Assembly (NCBI GenBank): GCA_025359905.1
Contig: JANYDF010000156.1
Span: 1 to 56,609 of the forward strand
Direction of reading: 5' to 3'
DNA from: Rhodospirillales bacterium
GTDB taxonomy: Bacteria > Pseudomonadota > Alphaproteobacteria > Acetobacterales > Acetobacteraceae
Length of the DNA stretch: 56,609 bases
Shown here: positions 35,224 to 42,698 of the stretch, piece after piece
Layout of the letters: each line of letters opens with the position of its first letter
Position numbering within the stretch: position 1 is the stretch's first letter
The notes under the pieces: generated by a model
The model's input: only the letters and a program-made list of their open reading frames with translations
What the model was told of the DNA's origin: nothing
The model's database searches: none
Position numbers and translations under genes: made by a program

Positions 35224-36327
35224 ATGGCCAAACCCCCTGGCGGTAGCCCCGACGACATCATGTCGGGCGCGGAGATGAAGCCGATCCTGGCCAAATCGAA
35301 GCAGGAGCCGGTTGCTTTCGCGCTCGCTTACACCGAGGCCAAGGACGCCGTGGTGCTGCTGAGCGTCAAACTGTCGCCGAAAAAAGTGCTGGCCAACTTG
35401 AAGGCCGACGCCAAGAAATCCGGGATCAAGCTGGACAACAGCTCGGTGCGCTTCGGCAAGGCCGAGGTCGATCCGGCCATCGATGGCGCGCTGGTGGTGT
35501 TCACCGCCAACAAGGACGCGCCGGGCGGGATGGAGCCGAAGCTGAAGAAGCAGATCGCCGGCTCCGGCTGCACCAAGGTCGAATTCAAAGTCGATGCGGG
35601 TCTGGAAGCCGAGCCCGACGCGCCCGAGGACGGCGCGGCAGCCGTGCCGCCGCCCCCGCCGCCGCCTCCCCCCCCGCCGCCGCCGCCGCCGCAACAGGCC
35701 GCCGGGCCGGATGCCAGCGCGCTGGCCAAGCAACTGGCCGCCCTGATCCCGCAAATCCCGGTGGTGGCCGGTGCCGATAAAACGCTGCAAGCCACACTCG
35801 GCGGGCTGGCGGCGGGCGCCAACGCCGCGTTGAAGGGCGGCAATCTGCAACTGGCCGCGACCGGCATCGAGGATCTGAAGCGCGCCCTGGCCGCCGCCGT
35901 GAAGCCGCCGCAACCCACCCAGTCCGAAGCCGGGCCGGTGGCGTACGGCAAGGCGCGGCTGGCGTGGCTGGCGGCGCGCAACCGCATGATCGCCGACATC
36001 GAGAAACTGCGCGCCCAGATCGTCGCCACCTATCAGGCCGAGGGCCTCGCGGGCGAGCTCGACACCGCCTACAGCAACCGCGTGGCGCCGTTGCTGGCGG
36101 GCCTGGATGAAGAACTGGCCGACAAACTCGACGAAGCCACCAACGCCGCCGACCCGGTGGCGCGCGGCAAGGCGGTGGACGAGGCCAAGGCGATCATCGC
36201 CCGCTACAGCAGCTTCCTGGCCAGCGAAAAACTGATCGCCGATCTGGACGCCAACCCGTTCGTGCCGCTGGCCATCCAGCAGGTCATCGGCGGCACGCTG
36301 GCGGCGCTCGGCAAGGCGGTTCACTAA
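35224..36327 (+). CDS. Two-domain protein of unknown function with polyproline linker, T6SS-adjacent
   Basis: 367 residues, start with GGAGA 7 nt upstream, divergent from the sheath-fusion gene (121 bp apart). Residues 1-135 form a compact Lys/Val-rich domain (KPILAKSKQEPVAFALAYTE, DAVVLLSVKLSPKKVLANL). An uninterrupted run of fifteen prolines (about 141-155) follows, then an alpha-helical region of about 200 residues with coiled-coil-like character (KARLAWLAARNRMIADIEKL). No signal peptide or membrane segment. No family recognised with confidence. Sharing the intergenic region with the sheath gene suggests co-regulation with T6SS. Confidence 0.7.
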   Translation: MAKPPGGSPDDIMSGAEMKPILAKSKQEPVAFALAYTEAKDAVVLLSVKLSPKKVLANLKADAKKSGIKLDNSSVRFGKAEVDPAIDGALVVFTANKDAPGGMEPKLKKQIAGSGCTKVEFKVDAGLEAEPDAPEDGAAAVPPPPPPPPPPPPPPPQQAAGPDASALAKQLAALIPQIPVVAGADKTLQATLGGLAAGANAALKGGNLQLAATGIEDLKRALAAAVKPPQPTQSEAGPVAYGKARLAWLAARNRMIADIEKLRAQIVATYQAEGLAGELDTAYSNRVAPLLAGLDEELADKLDEATNAADPVARGKAVDEAKAIIARYSSFLASEKLIADLDANPFVPLAIQQVIGGTLAALGKAVH

Positions 36328-36355
36328 CCGGCGGGGCGAAGACCGCGCTGCTTCT

Positions 36356-36388
36356 CCCTCTCCCCCCATTCTTCATGGGGGGAGAGGG
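36356..36388. terminator. Strong hairpin after the convergent T6SS-end gene
   Basis: CCCTCTCCCCCCAT and ATGGGGGGAGAGGG form a perfect 14-bp stem with a TCTTC loop, 28 bp after the preceding stop. There is no T-run, so it may be a transcript-end hairpin or a repetitive element. A related CTCTCC/GGAGAG arrangement occurs at about 42620-42662. Confidence 0.5.
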
Positions 36389-36431
36389 GACGTTCTTGCG
36401 CTTATCGCAGCGCTGCTTCGGTGCCGCCAAT

Positions 36432-36490
36432 CTGCACCATGCCCAATCTGCACCATGCCCAATCTGCGCCATGCCCAATCTGCGCCATGT
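36432..36490. repeat. 16-bp tandem repeat (about 4 copies)
   Basis: CTGCACCATGCCCAAT twice, CTGCGCCATGCCCAAT once, then a partial fourth unit. Located in the 481-bp convergent gap 36328-36808, which contains no credible gene. Confidence 0.8.
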
Positions 36491-36504
36491 CCCGCGCCAT
36501 GCGG

Positions 36505-36628
36505 CGCGCCATCTGGAGGGGTGGGGCTGGGGGGCTGATGCGGCCTCCGCCCGCCATGTTTACCCACCTTCGGTGGGAAACATGGCGCGGATGGCGCACC
36601 CCCAGCCGCACCCCTCCGGATGGCGCGG
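36505..36628. repeat. Nested long inverted repeats (possible cruciform)
   Basis: The outer arms, about 30 bp at 36505-36536 and 36594-36628, pair with only a few mismatches (cores GGAGGGGT-GGGCTGGGG against the complementary CCCCAGCC-CACCCCTCC). Nested inside, 36552-36586 is a second hairpin with CGCCATGTTT / AAACATGGCG and ACCCACC/GGTGGG stems. It lies between two convergent genes, so bidirectional termination is plausible; mobile-element remnant is the alternative. Confidence 0.6.
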
Positions 36629-36808
36629 TTGGCCGCGCCATGCGGTGCGCCATGTGGCGCGCCATGCCCAGGAGCATACAGGGGAGCATACTGGGGATCA
36701 AACTGGGCATCAGACTGGGGTAGGCTGGGCCGGAAATCGTGACGGGACATGCGGCGCTCCGAACGGAAAACGGCCGCATGTTAGTCCATCTAACGTATTC
36801 CGGGCAAT

Positions 36809-37660
36809 TTACTCCGCGTGCGCCTTGTCGAATTCCCACACCCGCTCGAAGCCCATCAGCTTGTGCATCTCGCCGAACGGGAACAGATCGAGGTTGGCCC
36901 CGGCACTCGATCCGGTTTGGCGCAGCGCGCTGTACGCCTTGGTCAGCGCTTCGGCGGCGGCGAGGAAGCCGGTGGCGGGGAAGATGGCGAAGCGGAAGCC
37001 GATCTGGCGCAGCGCCTCGTAGCTCAACACCGGGGTGCGGCCGCCTTCGACCATGTTGGCCATGCACGGCTTGTCGAAGGTCCGGCAAATCCGCGCCATC
37101 TCCTCCTCGCTTTCCGGGCTTTCGACGAAAATGATGTCGGCCCCGGCCTTGTCGTACGCCTCGGCCCGGCGCAGCGCCTCGTCCAGCCCGTGCGTGGTGC
37201 GGGCATCGGTGCGGGCGATGATCAGCAGGTCCGGGTTGCGGCGGGCTTCGACCGCGACCTGGATTTTGCGCACCATGTCGGCCATCGGCACCACGGCACG
37301 GCCCAGCGTGTGGCCGCATTTCTTCGGAAACACCTGATCCTCAAGCTGGATGCCCTGCACGCCCGCCGCCTCGTAGCCGCGCACGGTGCGGTCGACGTTG
37401 AGCAGGCCGCCGAAGCCGGTATCGGCGTCGGCGATCAGCGGCGTCACGGTGCCGCCCGCGATGGCGGCGGCCCGGCCCACCATTTCGGTGTACGAGGCCA
37501 TGCCGGCGTCCGGCAGGCCGAGATGGGAGGCGGCGATGCCGTAGCCGGTCATGTACAGCGCCCCGAACCCCATGCGGTCCGCCACCTTGGCGGAGATCAT
37601 GTCGAACACGCCGGGGGCGACCAGCAACTGGCCGGGGGCAATTTTGTCGCGCAGGCTCAT
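36809..37660 (-). CDS. Isocitrate lyase/PEP mutase superfamily carbon-carbon lyase
   Basis: 283 residues. TIM-barrel lyase with the metal-binding segment DADTGFG (78-84), GIQLEDQ (ED at 107-108) and the catalytic loop KKCGH (113-117, C115 as the expected general acid). The Cys loop marks C-C lyases such as methylisocitrate lyase, 2,3-dimethylmalate lyase and oxaloacetate hydrolase rather than phosphonate mutases. It is translationally coupled (ATGA overlap) to an isochorismatase-family amidohydrolase, so a catabolic role on a C4-C6 dicarboxylate derived from an amide is possible. The exact substrate cannot be read from the sequence. Confidence 0.85.
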   Translation of the reverse strand: MSLRDKIAPGQLLVAPGVFDMISAKVADRMGFGALYMTGYGIAASHLGLPDAGMASYTEMVGRAAAIAGGTVTPLIADADTGFGGLLNVDRTVRGYEAAGVQGIQLEDQVFPKKCGHTLGRAVVPMADMVRKIQVAVEARRNPDLLIIARTDARTTHGLDEALRRAEAYDKAGADIIFVESPESEEEMARICRTFDKPCMANMVEGGRTPVLSYEALRQIGFRFAIFPATGFLAAAEALTKAYSALRQTGSSAGANLDLFPFGEMHKLMGFERVWEFDKAHAE

Positions 37661-38295
37661 GCGTTCAGTCCTCGCAGGTAATCGGCAATTTCGGCTTCGG
37701 GCAAAACATCGGCGTATTTGGCGCTCATGTCGAACAGATTGGCGTCGTGCGGCCCCTCGGCGCGGTCGCCGACGCCTTCGCGCGCCACGATCGGGATGAA
37801 GCCGTGGCTCATGGTATCCACGCAGGTGGCGCGCACGCAGCCGCTGGTGGTGATGCCGGTCAGGATCAGCGTATCGACCCCGAGCGAGGTCAGCGTGGAA
37901 GCCAGCGAGGTGCCGAAGAACGCCGAGGGGTATTGCTTGGAGATCACCAGTTCGTCGTCCTGCGGCACCAGGCCGGGCGGCCAGGCGCCGAGCGGGCTGC
38001 CGGCGGCGAACGCCTTGGTGGCCGGGGCCTTGCGCAGAAAAATCCCGCCGTCGAACCCGTTTGGGTGCACCACCACGTTGGTGAGGATGCGCGGAATGCC
38101 CTTCGCGCGCGCCAGTTCCAGCAGCCGCAGGGCCGAGTCCAGCGCGGTCTGCACCCCCTGCCCGCCGAACAGCGGCGAGCCTGGGGTGTAATAGGCCATC
38201 ACGAAGTCGATCAGGATCAGCGCCGGGCGGCGGCCGAAGCCGATGCGGTGATGGAACCCGGCGCGGGCATAGTTGGCGTTAAGGTCTTCGCTCAT
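37657..38295 (-). CDS. Isochorismatase-family cysteine amidohydrolase (carbamoylsarcosine/maleamate amidase-like)
   Basis: 212 residues from the ATG at 38295, which follows AGGAG. The catalytic triad of the family is visible: D30 (LILIDF), K120 (ISKQYPSAFFGT) and C153 (TTSGCVRATCVDT). The TTSGCVRAT and GDRAEGPHDANLFDM blocks are closest to N-carbamoylsarcosine amidase/maleamate amidase members rather than nicotinamidases. Expected reaction: hydrolysis of an amide or carbamoyl bond. First gene of the two-gene operon with the C-C lyase; a cis-maleamate or barbiturate-type degradation context is conceivable but unproven. Confidence 0.82.
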   Translation of the reverse strand: MSEDLNANYARAGFHHRIGFGRRPALILIDFVMAYYTPGSPLFGGQGVQTALDSALRLLELARAKGIPRILTNVVVHPNGFDGGIFLRKAPATKAFAAGSPLGAWPPGLVPQDDELVISKQYPSAFFGTSLASTLTSLGVDTLILTGITTSGCVRATCVDTMSHGFIPIVAREGVGDRAEGPHDANLFDMSAKYADVLPEAEIADYLRGLNA

Positions 38296-38398
38296 ATGAC
38301 TCCTCGTGCGGCGTGGCGCGGCGGCTGACCGGCCAATGTTAACCAATACGACACCCTTGGGCGCGCCAGGATGGTGGCGTTCAACACGCTTTAAGATG

Positions 38399-38409
38399 GA
38401 ATCCGAGTC
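38399..38409. promoter_or_regulatory. Paired GANTC (CcrM) sites in the regulator-min upstream region
   Basis: GAATC (38399-38403) and GAGTC (38405-38409) are 1 bp apart in the 397-bp divergent gap between the amidohydrolase start (38295) and the response regulator (38693). CcrM methylates GANTC, and its gene lies at 46673. A regulatory effect is inferred. The rest of 38296-38692 contains no gene; a GC-poorer patch around 38510-38550 could hold a promoter. Confidence 0.35.
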
Positions 38410-38692
38410 TATCAATCACGATAACGTTCCATTGGGTGACAAGCCGCGATGTTATCGCTTGGCGGGTTATCCCGGCAGGCCGGCAGGGTTGCAGGCCGGC
38501 TCCGTTCATTGTGATGCAAATCTTTTGCTAAAATGCATGTGAACGGGATTGCACAACGGCCCGGCAAGCGTTACTTATTCAACACGTTGATGGCTTGGCA
38601 ACCAAGGGGCAAACGGGTCCCAACGCATCCCGGGGGAAGCCTCGCATCCGGGAAACGCGGCACGGCGGGCAGTGCTAGGTGATTGTGGCGTC

Positions 38693-39349
38693 ATGCGGCT
38701 CTTGATCGTCAAACTCTCCGATGCGGCACATCTCGGCGTCTCGTTGTCGTTGGTGTCGGAAGCCGACGTTGCCGAACTCGTCGAATCGGTCGATGACGCG
38801 GTGGCGTTGATCCGGATGCGGCCGTTCGAGCTGGTTTTGCTCATGGTCGGCACCAACATCCAGGCCGCCAACGGGGCGCTGATCCGCCTGCGGGAAGTGT
38901 CGCCGGATATTTCCGTGGTGCTGCTGTCCAATTCGGCGGTGCAGCGGCCACGCAGCGCGGTGCGGCACGACCCGATGCGGCACGCCAATATCGCGCTGGA
39001 CATGCTGCACGGCACGCTGTTGATCGACGGCCAGCCGATTGCGCTCAGCCAAGCTGAATTCCGCATCTTTGCCGAATTGTGGACCAAGCGCGGCCAGACC
39101 GTCGGCGCCGAGCAACTGATGGACGCGATCTATCCGGGCGGCCACCGGCCGGAAAGCCGGGTGTTGCCGGTGTTCCTGTTCAAGCTGCGGCGCAAGCTGG
39201 CGCGGGCCGGAATGGACGGCGTGATCCAGACCGCCGTTGGCCGCGGCTTCATGATTGCCGCCTCGGACCCGCAGCCTGCTGCGCAACGCCGCATGGACGA
39301 GCCGGTACGGGTGCCAGTTTTGGTTGACGCCGGACGGCACCGCTTGTAG
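38693..39349 (+). CDS. Atypical OmpR/CtrA-type response regulator lacking the phospho-Asp
   Basis: 218 residues from the ATG at 38693; a GTG at 38672 is possible. The first about 105 residues have receiver-like alternation (MRLLIVKLSD, FELVLLMVG), but the acidic pair after strand 1 is replaced by Lys-Leu-Ser and the phosphoacceptor position after strand 3 carries no Asp. The C-terminal winged helix is well conserved (ALSQAEFRIFAEL, LMDAIYP, LPVFLFKLRRKL, IQTAVGRGFMI) and is closest in style to CtrA. It ends 10 bp before minC, so it is probably first gene of the min operon. It likely binds DNA independent of phosphorylation, perhaps controlling division genes. Confidence 0.78.
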   Translation: MRLLIVKLSDAAHLGVSLSLVSEADVAELVESVDDAVALIRMRPFELVLLMVGTNIQAANGALIRLREVSPDISVVLLSNSAVQRPRSAVRHDPMRHANIALDMLHGTLLIDGQPIALSQAEFRIFAELWTKRGQTVGAEQLMDAIYPGGHRPESRVLPVFLFKLRRKLARAGMDGVIQTAVGRGFMIAASDPQPAAQRRMDEPVRVPVLVDAGRHRL

Positions 39350-39359
39350 CCCGCAGGGT

Positions 39360-40088
39360 GTGACCAAGACAGCCAGTTCCCGTTTCGCATCCCAGTCCGG
39401 CATTCGCGTTCGCGGCCGGTCGTATATGGCGCTGGTGCTGGTGCCGGAACCGCCGCTGGCCGACTGGCTGGCGGCGCTGGACGCGCAGATGCAGCGCTCA
39501 CCTGCGTATTTCGCCGGCAAGCCGGTGGTGCTCGACCTGACCGCGCTGGCCAGCGTGCCGGAAGTGGTCGGCGGGCTGATGGAAGCGCTGGCCGCGCGCG
39601 GCATCCGGGTGATCGGCATCGAGGGCGTCGAACCCGCCACCGTTGGCATCGAACTGCCGCCGCTGCTGGCGGGCGGGCGCACCGTGATGGACGGCATCGC
39701 CGCCGCTCCCGAACCAACCGTCCCTGGGCCAGCCCCGGCAGCGCCGCCGCCGCCCGAACCCGGCGCCTTGTTGCTGGAACAGCACGTCCGCTCTGGCCAG
39801 TCGGTGGTGTTTCCGCGCGGCGATGTCACCATCATCGGCAGCGTCGCCTCCGGCGCCGAAGTGGTGGCGGGCGGGTCGATCCATGTGTACGGCGCGCTGC
39901 GCGGCCGGGCCGTGGCGGGTGTGGCGGGCAACCCGCGGGCGCGGATTTTCTGCCGCCGCCTGGAAGCCGAATTGCTGGCGATTGACGGGTTGTATCGTAC
40001 CGCCGATGACATCGAAGCAGGATTGCGCGGCCGCCCGGCGCAAGCATGGCTAGAAGCCGACTCGATGCATGTGGCAGGGCTGGACTGA
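39360..40088 (+). CDS. minC: Septum-site-determining protein MinC
   Basis: 242 residues from a GTG at 39360. The N-terminal domain starts IRVRGRSYMALVL as in other alphaproteobacterial MinC. The C-terminal beta-helix domain is clear (LLLEQHVRSGQSVVFPRGDV, GSVASGAEVVAGGSIHVYGA, LRGRAVAGVAGN, ARIFCRRLEAELLAIDGLY). A Pro/Ala-rich linker separates the two. MinC blocks FtsZ polymerisation away from midcell. A first ATG at 39426 would cut into the N-terminal domain, so the GTG is chosen although its ribosome site is weak. Confidence 0.9.
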   Translation: MTKTASSRFASQSGIRVRGRSYMALVLVPEPPLADWLAALDAQMQRSPAYFAGKPVVLDLTALASVPEVVGGLMEALAARGIRVIGIEGVEPATVGIELPPLLAGGRTVMDGIAAAPEPTVPGPAPAAPPPPEPGALLLEQHVRSGQSVVFPRGDVTIIGSVASGAEVVAGGSIHVYGALRGRAVAGVAGNPRARIFCRRLEAELLAIDGLYRTADDIEAGLRGRPAQAWLEADSMHVAGLD

Positions 40089-40148
40089 GCAAGCAGTGCG
40101 GCAGCCGGGGTGACGCCCCCGGGGAGGCCCCCTGGGAGGATTGAAGCG

Positions 40149-40964
40149 ATGTCCAAGGTTCTGGTGGTCACGTCCGGCAAAGGCGGTGTGGGCAAGACCA
40201 CGTCCACCGCAGCGCTCGGGGCCGCTCTCGCGCAGTTGGGCAAGAAAGTCGTGGTGGTGGATTTCGACGTCGGCCTGCGCAACCTCGATCTGGTGATGGG
40301 CGCTGAACGCCGGGTGGTGTTCGACCTCATCAACGTCATCCAGGGCGACGCCAAGCTTGTGCAGGCGCTGATCCGCGATAAGCGCATCGAAGGCCTGTCG
40401 CTGCTGCCCGCCTCGCAAACCCGCGACAAGGACGCGCTGACCGCCGAGGGCGTCGGGCGGGTGATCGCCGAGTTGCGGGAAAAATTCGACTGGGTGCTGT
40501 GCGACAGCCCGGCCGGGATCGAAAAGGGCGCGACACTGGCGATGCATCACGCCGATGCCGCCGTGGTGGTGACCAACCCGGAAGTCTCCTCGGTGCGCGA
40601 TTCCGACCGCATCATCGGCATGCTCGATTCGAAAACCGCCCGCGCCGAGCGCGGCGAGCGGATCGAGAAGCATCTGCTGCTGACCCGCTACGACGCCGGG
40701 CGGGCCAATCGCGGCGAGATGCTGAAGGTGGACGACGTGCTGGAGATCCTGTCGATCCCGCTGCTCGGCATCATCCCGGAAAGCGAGGAAGTGCTGAAGG
40801 CATCCAACGTCGGCTCGCCGGTGACGCTGAACTCGCCGCAAAGCGGCCCCGGCCGCGCCTATTTCGACGCTGCCCGCCGCCTGCTCGGCGAGCAATTGCC
40901 CGTGACAGTCCCCGGCGAGAAGCGCAGCCTGCTCGGCAAGCTGTTCGGCCGGAGGGTGGCATGA
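40149..40964 (+). CDS. minD: Septum-site-determining ATPase MinD
   Basis: 271 residues, GGGAGGA 8 nt upstream of the ATG. Deviant Walker A SGKGGVGKTT (9-18), DFDVGLRNLDLVMG, the CDSPAGIE Walker B, and a C-terminal amphipathic membrane-targeting segment (SLLGKLFGRRVA). It recruits MinC to the membrane and oscillates with MinE. The minE start overlaps its stop by 4 bp. Confidence 0.97.
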   Translation: MSKVLVVTSGKGGVGKTTSTAALGAALAQLGKKVVVVDFDVGLRNLDLVMGAERRVVFDLINVIQGDAKLVQALIRDKRIEGLSLLPASQTRDKDALTAEGVGRVIAELREKFDWVLCDSPAGIEKGATLAMHHADAAVVVTNPEVSSVRDSDRIIGMLDSKTARAERGERIEKHLLLTRYDAGRANRGEMLKVDDVLEILSIPLLGIIPESEEVLKASNVGSPVTLNSPQSGPGRAYFDAARRLLGEQLPVTVPGEKRSLLGKLFGRRVA

Positions 40965-41254
40965 ACCTTTTCAAGCTGTTCAAAAGCAACCGCTCGTCCG
41001 CCCCGGTCGCCCGCGAACGCCTGCAAATTCTGCTGGCGCATGAGCGGGCGATTTCCGGCGGCGTCGATCTGATGGCGACGCTGAAGGAAGAAATCCTCGA
41101 AGTGATCGCCCGGCATTTCCCGCTGGAACGCGACAAGGTGCAATTCCAGGTCAATCGCGGCGACCGCGTTTCGATGCTGGAAATTGAAATCGAAGTGCCG
41201 ACGGTCGGGCGCAACACCCCGCCGGGCGAGGCGCGGGTGGCGATTCGGGGTTAG
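40961..41254 (+). CDS. minE: Cell division topological specificity factor MinE
   Basis: 97 residues. The N-terminal membrane-binding MNLFKLFK, the anti-MinCD helix region (ARERLQILLAHERA) and the C-terminal dimerisation region (DLMATLKEEILEVIARHF, DRVSMLEIEIEVP) are all present. Coupled to minD by an ATGA overlap. Its TAG stop overlaps the convergent vapC stop. Confidence 0.97.
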   Translation: MNLFKLFKSNRSSAPVARERLQILLAHERAISGGVDLMATLKEEILEVIARHFPLERDKVQFQVNRGDRVSMLEIEIEVPTVGRNTPPGEARVAIRG

Positions 41255-41664
41255 GCGGCCGAAGGCTGAAATGGGTCGAGCGTGCGGGTGCCGAACTGGG
41301 CGAAGTCGGCAGTGTTGCGGGTGACGACCGTCAGACGGTGAACCTCGGCAGTGGCCGCGATCATCGCATCTTCCATCAGGTTGCCGGACTTGCGGTGCAT
41401 CAGCTTGGCCCAGTGGCGAAAGGTGCGGCTGTCCATCGGCAACACGTTGTAGGTCTCGCTGACTTGCCCCAGCCATGCTTCTAGTGCTGCGGCTTTTGGC
41501 GCGTCATGGTCGCGCGTTCTTTCGATACCAGTCTGGATCTCGCCAATCGTTACGGCGGATATATACAGATCGGCGTCGGCCACGCCCGCGATCCATGCCA
41601 GCACCGCGCCGTGCGGGCGGACCCGGCGCAATTCCGAGACCACGTTGGTGTCAAGCAGATACAC
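41251..41664 (-). CDS. vapC: VapC/FitB-type PIN-domain toxin
   Basis: 137 residues from a GTG start. PIN-domain acidic residues are visible: LLDTNVVSE (D5), GEIQTGIE (E42) and MEDAMIAATA (D98/D99 region), then VTRNTADF. Predicted metal-dependent RNase of type II toxin-antitoxin systems. It follows the antitoxin gene with a 4-bp gap and converges on minE with overlapping stop codons (41251-41254), so no transcription terminator separates toxin and division genes. Confidence 0.88.
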   Translation of the reverse strand: MYLLDTNVVSELRRVRPHGAVLAWIAGVADADLYISAVTIGEIQTGIERTRDHDAPKAAALEAWLGQVSETYNVLPMDSRTFRHWAKLMHRKSGNLMEDAMIAATAEVHRLTVVTRNTADFAQFGTRTLDPFQPSAA

Positions 41665-41668
41665 CGGA

Positions 41669-41926
41669 TCACTCTATGTCGATGGGCGGGCGGCGGCGCA
41701 GGCGGCCACGCGGCGGCAATTGCAGTTCGGCGCGCGCGTCGCTGGTCAGCAGCAGGTGTTTGAGCGACGGGCGCGACGACTGGCACAGCCGCCGCCACTC
41801 CTCGGCCGGGACCAGCACGGCGGCTTCGGTGCCACGCCGTGTCACAACTTGCGGACCGTCGCGCAAGCATGTGTCGAGCAGTTCGCTGAAACGCGCCTTG
41901 GCATCCTGCACCGGCCAGCTTGGCAT
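41669..41926 (-). CDS. Phd/YefM-family antitoxin
   Basis: 85 residues, GGGAG 7 nt upstream of the ATG. The N-terminal DNA-binding Phd fold is clear (WPVQDAKARFSELLDTCLRD, GPQVVTRRGTEAAVLVPAEEW). The C-terminal about 35 residues are basic and should neutralise the PIN toxin encoded immediately downstream. Antitoxin-first order is typical. It probably autorepresses the pair; an operator is not evident by eye. Confidence 0.88.
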   Translation of the reverse strand: MPSWPVQDAKARFSELLDTCLRDGPQVVTRRGTEAAVLVPAEEWRRLCQSSRPSLKHLLLTSDARAELQLPPRGRLRRRPPIDIE

Positions 41927-42079
41927 GATGACGCTCCCGGAAGCGATGACTAGTCATGTAACTGGTCAGAGTTTACCACCCCGCCAATGCCGCGTCACCA
42001 ACGCTCGACGCGCCCCATTTTTTCAGTATGGTGCGCGCCGTTCGGCCAGACGATGCGGCCCCAAATGCAGGAAACGCCC

Positions 42080-42388
42080 ATGATCCATGTTCTCGCCTAC
42101 ATCACCGCCAAGCCCGGCCTGCGCGATGCGCTGCTGGCTGAGTTCCACGGCATCATGCCGCTGGTGCACGCCGAGGCGGGGTGCATCGAATACGGGCCGG
42201 TGATCGACGCGCCGGATTTCGGCGGGTTTCAGACCCCGGTGGGGCCGGACACGTTCGCGGTGGTGGAGAAGTGGGAGAGTGCCGAGTTGCTGCGCGCCCA
42301 TGTCGCGATCCAGCACATGCAGGACTATTCCGCGCGCACCAAGGACATGATCGCCAATCGCGTGCTGCATGTAATGACCGGCGCCTAA
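42080..42388 (+). CDS. Antibiotic biosynthesis monooxygenase (ABM)-domain protein
   Basis: 102 residues, AGGAA 7 nt upstream of the ATG. Ferredoxin-like ABM fold: MIHVLAYITAKPGLRDALLA, VHAEAGCIEYGPVIDA, FAVVEKWESAELLRAH. Such small dimeric proteins include quinol monooxygenases (YgiN) and haem-degrading or purely structural relatives; residues that would choose among these are not clear. Single gene. The TAA stop is also the first bases of repeat copy C. Confidence 0.85.
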   Translation: MIHVLAYITAKPGLRDALLAEFHGIMPLVHAEAGCIEYGPVIDAPDFGGFQTPVGPDTFAVVEKWESAELLRAHVAIQHMQDYSARTKDMIANRVLHVMTGA

Positions 42389-42557
42389 TACCAAATCTCG
42401 TGGGTGAGAACCCATGATCCATTCGATCGTCATCGCCGGGCTTGACCCGGCGATCCATGCCAACGATCGGTGCTCGACGCGAGATGCTCTGTGCGGCACC
42501 ATGGATTGCCGGGTCAAGCCCGGCAACGACGATGAGTCTTGGTCAGCGAGATTTGGC
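42388..42557. repeat. Dispersed palindromic repeat, copy C (best preserved)
   Basis: Runs from ATACCAAATCTCG next to the ABM stop to CGAGATTTGGC. Two inner hairpins, GCCGGG-CTTGA-CCCGGC and its inverse, are separated by about 50 bp. It contains GAGTC (a CcrM site) near one end. The remainder of 42389-42698 shows only a CTCTCC/GGAGAG-type imperfect hairpin near 42620-42662. Confidence 0.88.
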
Positions 42558-42698
42558 CTGAGCGCCGCGAGGCGCAGGCCGGGGTGCTCCATCGGCGCTA
42601 AGATCAGCGCAACAACGTCCCCTCTCCGCCCCGCTTGGGGGGGGCCGCTTGGGGGGAGAGCGGGAAAAGCGGTGCCGCGTGCAGCGCTATCTCAGCGC

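Noticed and set aside
36432-36490. CRISPR array
   Set aside because: Units are 16 bp, directly adjacent and have no spacers; no cas genes in the window. It is a minisatellite.
36809-37660. Phosphoenolpyruvate phosphomutase or carboxyphosphonate mutase
   Set aside because: The KKCGH loop with Cys is typical of C-C lyases of the superfamily; no phosphonate genes are nearby.
38488-38497. Second parS site
   Set aside because: GTTGCAGGCC matches only the left part of the palindrome at 10054; the right half differs, so it is not symmetric.
42600-42665. Rho-independent terminator after the response regulator
   Set aside because: The CTCTCC/GGAGAG arms pair imperfectly and no T-run follows; more like a repetitive GC element.
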